NCBI GenBank assembly: GCA_029243145.1
Contig: JAQWSQ010000217.1
Coordinates: 1 to 63,561 of the forward strand
Direction of reading: 5' to 3'
DNA length: 63,561 bases
Source: Planctomycetaceae bacterium
Lineage (GTDB): Bacteria > Planctomycetota > Planctomycetia > Planctomycetales > Planctomycetaceae
Shown: in pieces, positions 41,175 through 50,330 of the stretch
How positions within the stretch are numbered: the stretch's first letter is position 1
Layout of the letters: every line of letters begins with the position of its first letter
The notes under the pieces: model-generated
Seen by the model: the letters and a program-made list of their open reading frames with translations, nothing else
Databases searched by the model: none
What the model was told of the DNA's origin: nothing
Translations under genes and position numbers: made by a program

Positions 41175-41211
41175 ACGGGAGAGAGCGAACACCATCGCCT
41201 CTCCCGTTTTT
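41175..41211 (+). terminator. Rho-independent terminator of the FKBP gene
   Basis: Stem ACGGGAGA / TCTCCCGT with a second pairing GCGA/TCGC inside, followed by TTTTT. It begins 28 bases after the stop codon. Confidence 0.85.
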
Positions 41212-41325
41212 CGTGCGCGGGAACTCAGAAAACAATAATTTACACTTTTTCCGGGAATCCCGAGGACTGGCGCGATATACCGGAACTCACGACTGACTCT
41301 CCTGATTCACAGAGGAAACAAAATC

Positions 41326-42255
41326 ATGAAATATTCCGTTCTCACTCTCGCATGCTTGACCGTCTTCATCGGTTCTCAGATCAATGCGGTCAGTGCTCAA
41401 GACAAGACCTCTCCTCCACCGAAAAATATTCTACGGATCATTGCCTTTGGAGCACATCCTGACGACGCCGAGTTTCAGATAGGTGGCTGTGCCATTAAAT
41501 GGGCCAAACTGGGACACAAAGTCAAATTCGTCTCGTCCACGAACGGTGATATCGGCCACTGGAACATGGCGGGAGGTCCACTCGCGAAACGACGGACGGC
41601 AGAAGTGAAAGAAGCCGCCAAGCGTATGGGGATCGAAGTCGAAGTGCTCGACATTCACGACGGCGAACTGGTTCAGAATCTGGAGAATCGAAAGACCTTC
41701 GCCCGGCTGATTCGAGAGTGGAATGCCGACATTGTTTTTGGACATCGCCCCAACGATTATCACCCCGACCATCGTAACGTCGGACTATTAGTGCGAGATG
41801 CGGCGTTCATGGTTCGAGTGCCATTCTATGTTCCCGATACCGAACCGATCAAACACAATCCCGTCTTCATGTACTTCCCCGATAACTTTACTCGGCCTTA
41901 CCCGTTTCAAGCCGACATTGCGATCTCGGTTGATGATGTGTTCGATCAAAAGCTGCACGCACTTGATGCGTTGGAATCGCAAGTGTATGAAGGCGGCGCC
42001 CTTGGTTCTCCCGAGACACTGATTCAAAGATCAGCCGACAACCCTGAAGCCCGCAAACTCTATTTGCGCAAAGCGTGGGATCGTCGACAAGGTGGACTCG
42101 CCAATCGATTTCGCGACCAATTGGTCGAGTGGTACGGTGAAAAGGATGGCAAAGCGGTCAAGTATTCTGAAGCCTTCGAAGTCTGCGAGTACGGCAAGAA
42201 ACCCAGTAAAGCAGAACTGAAAAAGTTGTTCCCGTTTTTCAGCACGACGGAATAA
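41326..42255 (+). CDS. PIG-L (LmbE-like) deacetylase, exported
   Basis: Zinc-dependent N-acetyl-sugar deacetylase family, 309 residues with signal peptide (1-24). The zinc site shows as GAHPDDAEF near residue 42 and YHPDHRNVG (His-Pro-Asp-His) near 146. Members act on N-acetylglucosamine conjugates; the substrate here is unknown, but export suggests an envelope or external sugar. GAGGAAAC precedes the ATG. Confidence 0.9.
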   Translation: MKYSVLTLACLTVFIGSQINAVSAQDKTSPPPKNILRIIAFGAHPDDAEFQIGGCAIKWAKLGHKVKFVSSTNGDIGHWNMAGGPLAKRRTAEVKEAAKRMGIEVEVLDIHDGELVQNLENRKTFARLIREWNADIVFGHRPNDYHPDHRNVGLLVRDAAFMVRVPFYVPDTEPIKHNPVFMYFPDNFTRPYPFQADIAISVDDVFDQKLHALDALESQVYEGGALGSPETLIQRSADNPEARKLYLRKAWDRRQGGLANRFRDQLVEWYGEKDGKAVKYSEAFEVCEYGKKPSKAELKKLFPFFSTTE

Positions 42256-42358
42256 CAGTCTCCTAACAGCTAATTCGCAGACAGCCACCGTCTGGTCGCG
42301 CAGATGCAATCATTTTTTCGTATCATATTCGGGACACCAAGCTAGCTTAAGGTTCTAC

Positions 42359-43312
42359 ATGTTATCCATCGTCGTCCCGTTGTTGAATGAGTCGGAATCT
42401 CTGCCTCAATTATTGAGTGAGATCCTGTCCGTCAAACAGCAGAAACATATTGATTTAGAAATCATTTTCGTTGATGACGGTTCGTCGGACGACTCCTGGA
42501 AACTGATTGAAGAGTTCAGCCGGGAACACAGTTTTGTCTCGGGCATTCGTTTCCGGAGAAACTTTGGAAAAGCCTCGGCGTTGACTGCCGGAATGCGAAC
42601 CGCTCAAGGCGATGTCATCATGATGATGGATGCCGACTTGCAGGATGATCCCGCCGAGATCCCCAACTTTCTCGCAAAGCTCGACGAGGGGTTTGATGTG
42701 GTCAACGGTTGGAAAGAACGCCGTCTCGATCCTTGGCACAAAGTCTACCCGAGCAAAGTGTTCAACTGGATGATAGGAAAGCTAACGGGCCTGCATTTGC
42801 ACGATCACAATTGTGGTTTGAAGCTTTTTCGCAAAGAGGTTGCCGACGAACTGAACATTTACGGCGAGCTTCACCGGTTTATTGCCGTGCTCGCCTTTTC
42901 GCGCGGCTTCAAAGTCACAGAAGTTCCCGTCCATCATCGCTCTCGCGAACACGGACATTCCAAGTATGGTATCCGACGATTTCTGCGAGGGTTTCTGGAT
43001 CTCTTTACGGTCAAGTTTCTGATTGGTTATGGGCAACGGCCCAGCCATATGCTGGGTGCCGTCGGACTGTTCTTCTTTGGCTTAGGCTCGTTGGGACTCT
43101 CTTGGTTAATGCTGGCCTGGATATTGATGAACGTCGTGGGTGTCATGGAAGTCGCACCGATTGGTGATCGTCCTTTGCTGGCGTACTCAATTGCCTCCAC
43201 ACTTTTGGGCGCTCAAGCCATCTCGCTGGGGTTTATTTCTGAACTGATTGTGGCCAACACATTGAGAGGCGAAGCGACCTACAGCATTTCAGAATCGACC
43301 ATTGACGACTGA
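42359..43312 (+). CDS. Family 2 glycosyltransferase, polyprenyl-phosphate sugar type
   Basis: Membrane glycosyltransferase of 317 residues like GtrB, ArnC and dolichol-phosphate mannose synthase. The GT-A domain (1-220) shows [26 protein letters not shown] and MDADLQDDP with metal-binding acids, and [13 protein letters not shown]; two membrane helices close the protein. It would transfer a sugar from its nucleotide to undecaprenyl phosphate. No flippase partner is next to it; the DUF368 gene of this window also handles such lipids but lies 30 kb away. Confidence 0.92.
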   Translation: MLSIVVPLLNESESLPQLLSEILSVKQQKHIDLEIIFVDDGSSDDSWKLIEEFSREHSFVSGIRFRRNFGKASALTAGMRTAQGDVIMMMDADLQDDPAEIPNFLAKLDEGFDVVNGWKERRLDPWHKVYPSKVFNWMIGKLTGLHLHDHNCGLKLFRKEVADELNIYGELHRFIAVLAFSRGFKVTEVPVHHRSREHGHSKYGIRRFLRGFLDLFTVKFLIGYGQRPSHMLGAVGLFFFGLGSLGLSWLMLAWILMNVVGVMEVAPIGDRPLLAYSIASTLLGAQAISLGFISELIVANTLRGEATYSISESTIDD

Positions 43313-43614
43313 TAATGGACCAATGAATTGAAAAACCACACCTTGCAACATGGTGTGAACTCGCGGCATACTAGAGTCATGTATCTCGTTTTCCGAGGGA
43401 TATTTTAGTAATCTGCGATTTGGAAACTTCGATCCGTATTCAAGATTTAGCCAACCTGCATGCCACCCTCTCCTCCTCTGGAGGAGAGGGAATACTGGAA
43501 CGTCTACTCAATAAATTACTCCAAAGAATTTACGAACAGCCACATAAAATCTCATACTTTTGAGACTCCACACTAGACCCAATAAAAACCCGACCAACAC
43601 CACATGAGGCTCCC
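43313..43614. other. Intergenic region with hairpins
   Basis: About 300 bp without a gene. A weak CACACC/GGTGTG hairpin lies near 43341-43363, right after the glycosyltransferase, and a perfect hairpin lies at 43466-43490. The rest is AT-rich and may hold the sulfatase promoter. Confidence 0.5.
43466..43490. repeat. Perfect hairpin CCCTCTCCTCC-TCT-GGAGGAGAGGG
   Basis: Eleven-bp arms with a 3-nt loop, no T-run. It resembles the compact palindromes found elsewhere in this window's intergenic DNA. Confidence 0.7.
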
Positions 43615-45084
43615 ATGTCTTTCCGCATCATTTTACTTGCCTGTTGTTCTCTATTTCCCCTCTGTTCGCTTCAAGCCGAGGAAAAGCCTGCCCGTAATGT
43701 TGTGCTAATTGTCGCTGACGACATGGGTTTTCAGATTGGTTGTTATGGCAACAAAGTCATCCAGACTCCCAATATGGACAAGCTCGCCGCAGAAGGAACC
43801 AAGTTTACGCATGCCTATTGCACCACGGCCAGTTGTTCGGCGAGTCGCTCGGTATTAATGACGGGATTGCACAATCATACCACCGGGCATTACGGCCATG
43901 CACACAGCTACAATCATTTCAGCACGTTTGAAAGTGTCAAATCGTTACCGGTGATGATGAACGAAGCCGGCTATCGTACTTGCTCGATTGGTAAATACCA
44001 TTTGGCTCCAGAATACACTTATCATTTTGAGGATTATCGTAACCAAGGCGTTCAAGGAAACCGTAACTCGGCCGTGATGGCCGATAACGCTAAGGAGTGG
44101 ATTGCCGAAGCTCCCGAGAAGCCATTCTTCTTGTACTGGTGTTCTTCCGACCCGCATCGCGGAGGAGGACCGGGAGGTTTTTCTAACTTTAACGCAGACG
44201 CTGAACATTACCCCGGAATCGAGCAAGTGCTTTACAAAGCGGACGACATCACGCCACCCGGTTGGTTACCACAAACAGTGGAAACACAAACGGAATTGGC
44301 TGAATACTATCAAGCCATTAACCGCTTCGATCAGGGAGTCGGCAAGTTAGTCCAACATTTGAAAGATCTGGGAGTCTACGACAACACTCTAATCATGGTG
44401 ACCAGCGACAATGGCCCGCCGTTCCCCGGTGCGAAAACCTGCCTCTATAATCCGGGCATGAATTTGCCACTCATCGTTCGTTCTCCCGACCAAGAGAAAA
44501 CAGGAGTCACCACCAACGCGAAGGTCAATTGGACCGACATGGTGCCGACAATTCTCGACTACTGCCAAGTCACTCCCAAACCTGTTCCCGCGATCAAGCG
44601 AGGAGAGAATCGAGGGGCCCCGAATTTTTCTGGAAAAACTCAGCCAGCCAAGTTTCATGGCAAGTCATTCTTGCCAGCGTTGGAGCAAGAGAAACCCGAA
44701 GGATTTGATGCTGTCTTTGCATCACATACCTTCCATGAGATCACCATGTATTACCCGATGCGGGTTTATATCAAGGGCGAATACAAGCTCATTTTCAACA
44801 TCGCCCATCAACTCCCTTACCCATTCGCTTCGGACTTATACGCGTCTCCGACTTGGCAGAGTGTGCTCAATAACGGCGGTGAGATGTTTGGTAAACGCCC
44901 CGTCTATGACTATCTACATCGTCCACGATTTGAGTTGTACAACATCACCGACGACTATCTGGAGTTGAATAACCTGGCCACCGATCTCGATCACCAAAAA
45001 CTTTTGAACAAAATGCAGGAAGAACTGCAAGCCTTCCAGAAGAAGACGAAAGACCCGTGGGAACTCAAGTGGACCTATGAGTGA
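43615..45084 (+). CDS. Secreted sulfatase, CSASR variant
   Basis: Sulfatase of 489 residues with signal peptide (1-20). [12 protein letters not shown] binds metal; the signature is [11 protein letters not shown], so the usual C-x-P-x-R motif has Ala in place of Pro. Formylglycine-generating enzymes accept C-x-[PA]-x-R, so Cys74 can still be converted. The layout ([23 protein letters not shown]) is closest to sulfamidase (heparan N-sulfatase) relatives. It converges on the NfeD gene with a ten-base gap. Confidence 0.92.
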   Translation: MSFRIILLACCSLFPLCSLQAEEKPARNVVLIVADDMGFQIGCYGNKVIQTPNMDKLAAEGTKFTHAYCTTASCSASRSVLMTGLHNHTTGHYGHAHSYNHFSTFESVKSLPVMMNEAGYRTCSIGKYHLAPEYTYHFEDYRNQGVQGNRNSAVMADNAKEWIAEAPEKPFFLYWCSSDPHRGGGPGGFSNFNADAEHYPGIEQVLYKADDITPPGWLPQTVETQTELAEYYQAINRFDQGVGKLVQHLKDLGVYDNTLIMVTSDNGPPFPGAKTCLYNPGMNLPLIVRSPDQEKTGVTTNAKVNWTDMVPTILDYCQVTPKPVPAIKRGENRGAPNFSGKTQPAKFHGKSFLPALEQEKPEGFDAVFASHTFHEITMYYPMRVYIKGEYKLIFNIAHQLPYPFASDLYASPTWQSVLNNGGEMFGKRPVYDYLHRPRFELYNITDDYLELNNLATDLDHQKLLNKMQEELQAFQKKTKDPWELKWTYE

Positions 45085-45094
45085 GAAGCTCGCC

Positions 45095-47413
45095 CTACGA
45101 GACCTCACGGACTTTGATTTTCTGGCCGCTCACTTCGATCACTTCTACCGTGGCACCAGGATCAATCATCGTTCCTTGCGAGACCACATCGAGAACCTGA
45201 CCGGCGATCTTCGCTTTGCCATAAGGTTTGAGTAGCGTGACGGCTTCACCTTGTTCTCCCATGAGACCAGCAAATGCTCCATCGTGATATGAATCTGGCT
45301 TCAACCGAGGGATATCGGGATCATCGTTTGTGTCATGAATGGTCGGCGCATGAATCATGGATCGAACAAACGGTAAGCGCGGTATGAGATTCGACATGAA
45401 GACCGCAAAGACGACCACCGTCACACCGGCACCGAATAATGTCCTCAAGGTCTTCATCACGTTGTTCACATTGCCGGGGTCGAGTCCGCTGAAGGTTTGG
45501 CTGGCCATTACCAATCCGGTGATCACCAATCCGGTTCCCGCAATCCCCATCACTCCCAACCCCGGAATGACGAAGACTTCAATCATGATGCAGATGATTC
45601 CAAGCGTGAATAGCATCACTTCCAACCAACCCGCCGCTCCACTCAAAAATCGAGACCAAAAGAACAGAACAAAACAGAGTGCTGAAAGAATTCCAAAGAA
45701 TCCCGTAGGTAGATTCAGTTCCAGGTAGAAGAACCCCATCGCGGCCACGACGAGTAAGAACATGGCTCCCCGTGTATTGAGAACTCCGATCAGCCAGTCA
45801 TTCCAAGTGACCTTCATCTGGAGAACATTGTCGTCGAGAGGGATGCCGACTCTCTGTTTGAAATCTTCAATGGAATCGACGGGGGATTCCGCAATCATCA
45901 GGGATGCCGCACGTTGACCATCGAGCGTCAAAAACGATCCTTCCTGAGTTCCTTCTACCATCTCCTGTTTGATCCATTGATTTCCGGGCTGTTCAATTTC
46001 ATTTTCAGAGGCGTACCAAACTCGCCCTGTCTCGGAATCGATGACGCGATACACAGGTAAATTGCGATCCACCATCGACATCATCAACGCGGGTGGACGG
46101 CCTTTTTTTTGTGCCAGTGAACTGACAATCTCACGCAGCATCGACACAATTTTCTCGTCGGCGTGTTGGAACTGTCCACCTTCCCGCATTTCAATCGGAC
46201 CGATGTCTCCTATGAATGCATCGGGATGCAAGTAGATTTCATCGCAGCCGAACGCGATCAACCCTCCACCGCTAATTGCTTCTTGAGGCACATAGGCAAT
46301 GGTACGAATTCCTTCATCGGTCAGGTTTGCCAGCTTCTCAGCCAGATTATGACTCGGCCCCAGCATCCCCCCCGGAGAGGTAATTTCGATGACTAGAGTA
46401 TCGGCTCCCTGAGCGATGGCCCGGTCAATCTGACGTGTCAGGTGAAATTCGGTTCCCCAATCAATGGGGCCTTCTAATTTCACGAGCCGAGCGATCGACT
46501 CTCCCCCTTGCTCATTTTGCTCTGGCTCAAGCAAAGCTTCACGCGGCAATCCGTATCGTGTCTGAATACCATTTCGCGAGACTTCCGTTTGAGAGATCAG
46601 CATCCCGAGTTGCTTCATACGGCGACCGGAGAAGCTCCCCACTGCTCCCGCAGGTTTGACTTCATTCACGGTGGGGACCATCACGCCATCATCCTGCAAT
46701 TTTCGAATTTCACTGGAACTCAAAAAACGGACTTCACGGGATTCCTCCGCGCCTTGCCCCACGATGATGGTGGCCTGCTGTAAGTTGGCAGCCGGATTCA
46801 TCATCGCTTCGACGATCGAATCGTTGACGAGGGGATTGCGTCCTCGACTGATGAGCTGACGAACTTGCTCGCGTTTCTCTGTCGAGATGGCTTTCCCGCG
46901 ACCAATATTCCCCACTTCAGCATCGGGAGCGATGACAATTTCCTGAGCCGACAAAGCAAGTATCGCATTGTGACCCGTGACGGATTCCGGCAACCATGCA
47001 ACGACCGTCACATCGGAAATATCTTGACCGGTCAAAAAATCAGCCAATCCGTAAACCTGATGAAACTGACTGGCTCCATCGGGTATTTGGAGTACTAGAA
47101 ACATGGGGCGTTGTTCTCGTCGCGCTTGATCCTGAAGCTTCAGTGCCCAGCGCGACACCAACGCGTAATCTTCTCCGTCAATCGGGCTCGTAAGTGTTAG
47201 AAACTGACCATCGGGACCGGGAGCCTTCCCCACTTGAGCCGAGAGCCCGTCTCCGGCCACGATCAACGACACACAGAGGGTAAAGCCGAGTAATATTTGT
47301 GAATTTTTCGAGCCAATCATGTTGAACACCAGATCATTGGAGGAAGAAAGGCGACTGACAAATGAAGTAAGCCCACAAAGAGGCGAAGATTGAAAGGTCA
47401 TTTGCTGCGACAT
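45095..47413 (-). CDS. NfeD-family membrane serine protease, two ClpP-like domains
   Basis: Membrane protein of 772 residues. A signal peptide (MIGSKNSQILLGFT, from residue 32) is followed by a first ClpP/crotonase-like domain (about 60-220), a second one (about 310-480; IEITSPGGMLGPSHNLAEKL, AISGGGLIAFGCDEIYLHPD with the nucleophile Ser), several C-terminal membrane helices (about 555-670) and the small NfeD OB-fold. Homologues cleave membrane-bound stomatin-type proteins. In the first domain the same place reads SVTGHNAILALSAQEIVIAPD with Thr instead of Ser. Start 47413 is kept for its strong AAAGGGG; ATG 47320 would start at the signal peptide. Confidence 0.87.
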   Translation of the reverse strand: MSQQMTFQSSPLCGLTSFVSRLSSSNDLVFNMIGSKNSQILLGFTLCVSLIVAGDGLSAQVGKAPGPDGQFLTLTSPIDGEDYALVSRWALKLQDQARREQRPMFLVLQIPDGASQFHQVYGLADFLTGQDISDVTVVAWLPESVTGHNAILALSAQEIVIAPDAEVGNIGRGKAISTEKREQVRQLISRGRNPLVNDSIVEAMMNPAANLQQATIIVGQGAEESREVRFLSSSEIRKLQDDGVMVPTVNEVKPAGAVGSFSGRRMKQLGMLISQTEVSRNGIQTRYGLPREALLEPEQNEQGGESIARLVKLEGPIDWGTEFHLTRQIDRAIAQGADTLVIEITSPGGMLGPSHNLAEKLANLTDEGIRTIAYVPQEAISGGGLIAFGCDEIYLHPDAFIGDIGPIEMREGGQFQHADEKIVSMLREIVSSLAQKKGRPPALMMSMVDRNLPVYRVIDSETGRVWYASENEIEQPGNQWIKQEMVEGTQEGSFLTLDGQRAASLMIAESPVDSIEDFKQRVGIPLDDNVLQMKVTWNDWLIGVLNTRGAMFLLVVAAMGFFYLELNLPTGFFGILSALCFVLFFWSRFLSGAAGWLEVMLFTLGIICIMIEVFVIPGLGVMGIAGTGLVITGLVMASQTFSGLDPGNVNNVMKTLRTLFGAGVTVVVFAVFMSNLIPRLPFVRSMIHAPTIHDTNDDPDIPRLKPDSYHDGAFAGLMGEQGEAVTLLKPYGKAKIAGQVLDVVSQGTMIDPGATVEVIEVSGQKIKVREVS

Positions 47414-47736
47414 CTGTCCCCTTTAACGTAATATAATTCCCCACGGATCACGACAAAATGTTCCTCTGAAATGCGGAAACCGCAGGCCCAAAGTCCAGTT
47501 ATCGCCAAAGATTATGGACACGCAGCGACATCTTAATCTTTCAATCCTTGCCCCACGAATCGTAGCCCGCTATCGTAGTAAGTAAGGAAATTCTAACGAG
47601 TTTTCGCCTTCACACTGCCTTTAGCGGTCTGCTGAAAAATGTATTCGTAGCAGAATTCAGTTTTTCAACGGGCTGGTAGGTAGTCCCTCCCAAGAGTTAC
47701 CGAATTCCACAACTTCTATCATACCAAGAGAAACCC
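47414..47736. other. Divergent intergenic region nfeD / PQQ-propeller gene
   Basis: About 320 bp with no gene. It contains GGTCTGCTGAAAAA and, 40 bp on, TTTTTCAACGGGCTGG, an imperfect inverted pair resembling insertion-sequence or MITE ends, near 47628-47686. Promoters of both genes are expected here. Confidence 0.4.
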
Positions 47737-50268
47737 ATGAACGGACGCCGACTTTTTACGTGGGCATTATTGACCTGCCTGGTCCTGCCTATGACTGTTT
47801 CTGCTCAACCTTGGACGGCCGACCCCATGGATTGGCCCTTCTGGCGTGGTCCCGAACAGAACGGAATCTCGCGTGAAAAGAACCTTTCCGATTCGATCAA
47901 CCCGAAGAGCGATTCTCTCAAATGGGCGAAACCCGAACTCGGATCACGGTCGACCCCCATTGTGATGAATGGCAAACTTTATGTCATTAAGAACAAAAAC
48001 CAGGGAACCGATCTCGAAATTGAACAAGTCATTTGTGCCGATGCGGAAACCGGCGATATTCTGTGGCAAAACGACTTCAATGTTTTCCTGTCGGATGTTC
48101 CGAACACGCGCGTCGGTTGGTCATCAGTCACTGGAGACCCCTCCACCGGCAATGTCTTTGCTTTGGGAGTGTGTGGTTTATTTCGCTGCATCGACAGTGA
48201 CGGAAAAACGCTGTGGGAGCATTCGCTCTCAGAAGAGTACGGTCTGCTCTCCACTTATGGTGGACGCACCAATTTCCCCATCGTTCACGAAGACATGGTG
48301 ATCATCAGTGCGATCATCATCGGTTGGGGAGAGATGGCAAAACCGGCACACCGATTTATTGCCTTCGACAAACGCAACGGTCAACCGGTCTGGTTCGAAG
48401 GAACAAGACCGCTTCCCTACGACACAACCTACAGTACGCCGATCATCACGCGACTCAACGGCCAGACGGCTATGGTTTTTGGATCGGGTGACGGCGGCGT
48501 TCACGCCTTGCAGCTCAGAACCGGAAAAAAGATCTGGACTTACAATGTCTCTAAGCGAGGCATTAACACGACGCCTGTCATCGCCGACAACGGTGTTGTC
48601 GTCTGCGGACACAGCGAAGAAAACATCGACTCCACCACGATTGGTGCCCTGTTTGCCCTCAATGGTAACAAGACGGGCGATATCACCAAATCTGGCGAAC
48701 TCTGGCGTAAACAAGGCTGGACCGTCGGCAAAACCGCTCCGCTGATTGTGGATGGCCGCGTCTACTCGGTCGGTGACTACGGTAATTTCCGAGTCAACGA
48801 TCTCGAAACCGGCCAAGAAATCTACTCGATGAAAATCGGCACGCAAGGGCGCAGCAGCCCTTTGTATGCTGATGGAAAAATCTACATCTGCGAAGCCAAT
48901 GGTCGCGGGTTTGTCTTGAAGCCAACGGCTGATGGCATGGAAGAGTTGGAACGCTTCCGACTTCGTAGAGAAGAAGTCTTGGGATCACCCATCGTTTCTC
49001 ACGGAAAAATCTATGTCCCAACCACTCAAAATATGTACTGTTTTGAAAAGCCTGACTCCGAACCGAGTGTTGACCCCAGTCCAGAACCTCCTCCCGAAGT
49101 GGATGACCGCAAAGAGGGACCCGCACAACTTCAATTGGTTCCGGTGGAAGCTCTTCTCAGGCCCAATCAAAAGCAACCTTTTGTGGTTCGTCTGTATTCC
49201 AAAAACGGACTTTACATCAAGTCGGTCCCTTCCTCGGAAGTGGAATTCAAGCTGGATGGTCCCGGTACGATCTCACCCGATGGACGCTTTGTCTCGGATG
49301 GTGAAACGCCGCATGCGGCCACGATTGTCACTGCCACCTATGGTGAACTCACGAACTCAGCTCGAGTTCGAGTCGTTCCCGATCTCCCCTGGAATGTCGA
49401 TTTTACGCGCGGCAATGTTCCCGTCAGTTGGGTGGGTATTCGCTACCGCAATGTGCATATCGATTATGACTTCTACACCAAGTTACAAAAAGAAAACGAT
49501 GATGCAGCCCAGCTCTATCTCTATCTGCAATCCGATATGGTCAACAGCGGCAAAGATGCCGTGGCTTACGACAACGGCAGTCCTCGTCAAACCTTAAACA
49601 GCTTGTACATTTTTCGAGGAATTGACGACAAGGTCACGAACATTGACGATGCCAAGAAGTTTCTTAATCCGGGACTCGACAAACTCGTTGAAGAAAAATT
49701 TCTCGCAGAGTATGAATGGAAAACCGAACCCGGCAAAGGTGTTGTCTTCACGGCAAAACGCGGTGAGCGGGAAGATTCCGGCAACATTGTGATGATGAAA
49801 ATCACCACTATTCCCAAAGGAACTCGTAGCCAAGGCTGGATGGGGCACACCGATTTCGATAACTACACCACCCAAGCGGATGTGTTGGGAGCCACCAAGG
49901 ATGGCAAAATGCCCGACATCGGCGTAATCGCGCAGCGATATCGCTTGGAAATGCTGGGCGCCAGTCAGGAGTTGAAACTTTACTCGTGGATTGCCCACGA
50001 AGAGAAGTTCATTAAAAAGCCGTTCGAGTGGAAACCAGAAGTCTGGTACACCATCAAGTTGTCAGCCAGCCATGCCGAGAAAGATGGCCAATCTGTGGCC
50101 ACTCTGAAAGGCAAAATTTGGCCGCGTGACGAAGAGGAACCCAAAGAATGGACGATAACCTGGGAAGATGCCCCCGCCAATAAAATTGGTTCACCCGGCT
50201 TGTTTGGGAATGCCAAGGATGCAGAAATCTTCTACGACAACATCGTCGTCACACCGAACGCAAATTAA
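47737..50268 (+). CDS. Secreted PQQ-like beta-propeller protein with Ig-like domain
   Basis: Exported protein of 843 residues. Signal peptide 1-24 (VSAQ), then an eight-bladed-type PQQ-like propeller (about 30-440) with repeats such as WPFWRGPEQNGIS, GDILWQNDF and GKIYICEANG, a Pro/Asp linker (about 447-460), an Ig-like domain (about 470-545) and a C-terminal beta-sandwich (about 545-843). No catalytic PQQ-dehydrogenase motif is evident, so it is probably a scaffold or binding protein. It is followed by a shorter paralogue after 62 bp. Confidence 0.85.
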   Translation: MNGRRLFTWALLTCLVLPMTVSAQPWTADPMDWPFWRGPEQNGISREKNLSDSINPKSDSLKWAKPELGSRSTPIVMNGKLYVIKNKNQGTDLEIEQVICADAETGDILWQNDFNVFLSDVPNTRVGWSSVTGDPSTGNVFALGVCGLFRCIDSDGKTLWEHSLSEEYGLLSTYGGRTNFPIVHEDMVIISAIIIGWGEMAKPAHRFIAFDKRNGQPVWFEGTRPLPYDTTYSTPIITRLNGQTAMVFGSGDGGVHALQLRTGKKIWTYNVSKRGINTTPVIADNGVVVCGHSEENIDSTTIGALFALNGNKTGDITKSGELWRKQGWTVGKTAPLIVDGRVYSVGDYGNFRVNDLETGQEIYSMKIGTQGRSSPLYADGKIYICEANGRGFVLKPTADGMEELERFRLRREEVLGSPIVSHGKIYVPTTQNMYCFEKPDSEPSVDPSPEPPPEVDDRKEGPAQLQLVPVEALLRPNQKQPFVVRLYSKNGLYIKSVPSSEVEFKLDGPGTISPDGRFVSDGETPHAATIVTATYGELTNSARVRVVPDLPWNVDFTRGNVPVSWVGIRYRNVHIDYDFYTKLQKENDDAAQLYLYLQSDMVNSGKDAVAYDNGSPRQTLNSLYIFRGIDDKVTNIDDAKKFLNPGLDKLVEEKFLAEYEWKTEPGKGVVFTAKRGEREDSGNIVMMKITTIPKGTRSQGWMGHTDFDNYTTQADVLGATKDGKMPDIGVIAQRYRLEMLGASQELKLYSWIAHEEKFIKKPFEWKPEVWYTIKLSASHAEKDGQSVATLKGKIWPRDEEEPKEWTITWEDAPANKIGSPGLFGNAKDAEIFYDNIVVTPNAN

Positions 50269-50330
50269 CAAAAGATCGACATCAGGATGTCATCTCGATC
50301 TCACTATTTCACATAAGAGGAAGCCACAGG

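Noticed and set aside
43341-43363. Terminator CACACC...GGTGTG after the glycosyltransferase
   Set aside because: Stem of six with a nine-base loop and no T-run; too weak to call on its own.
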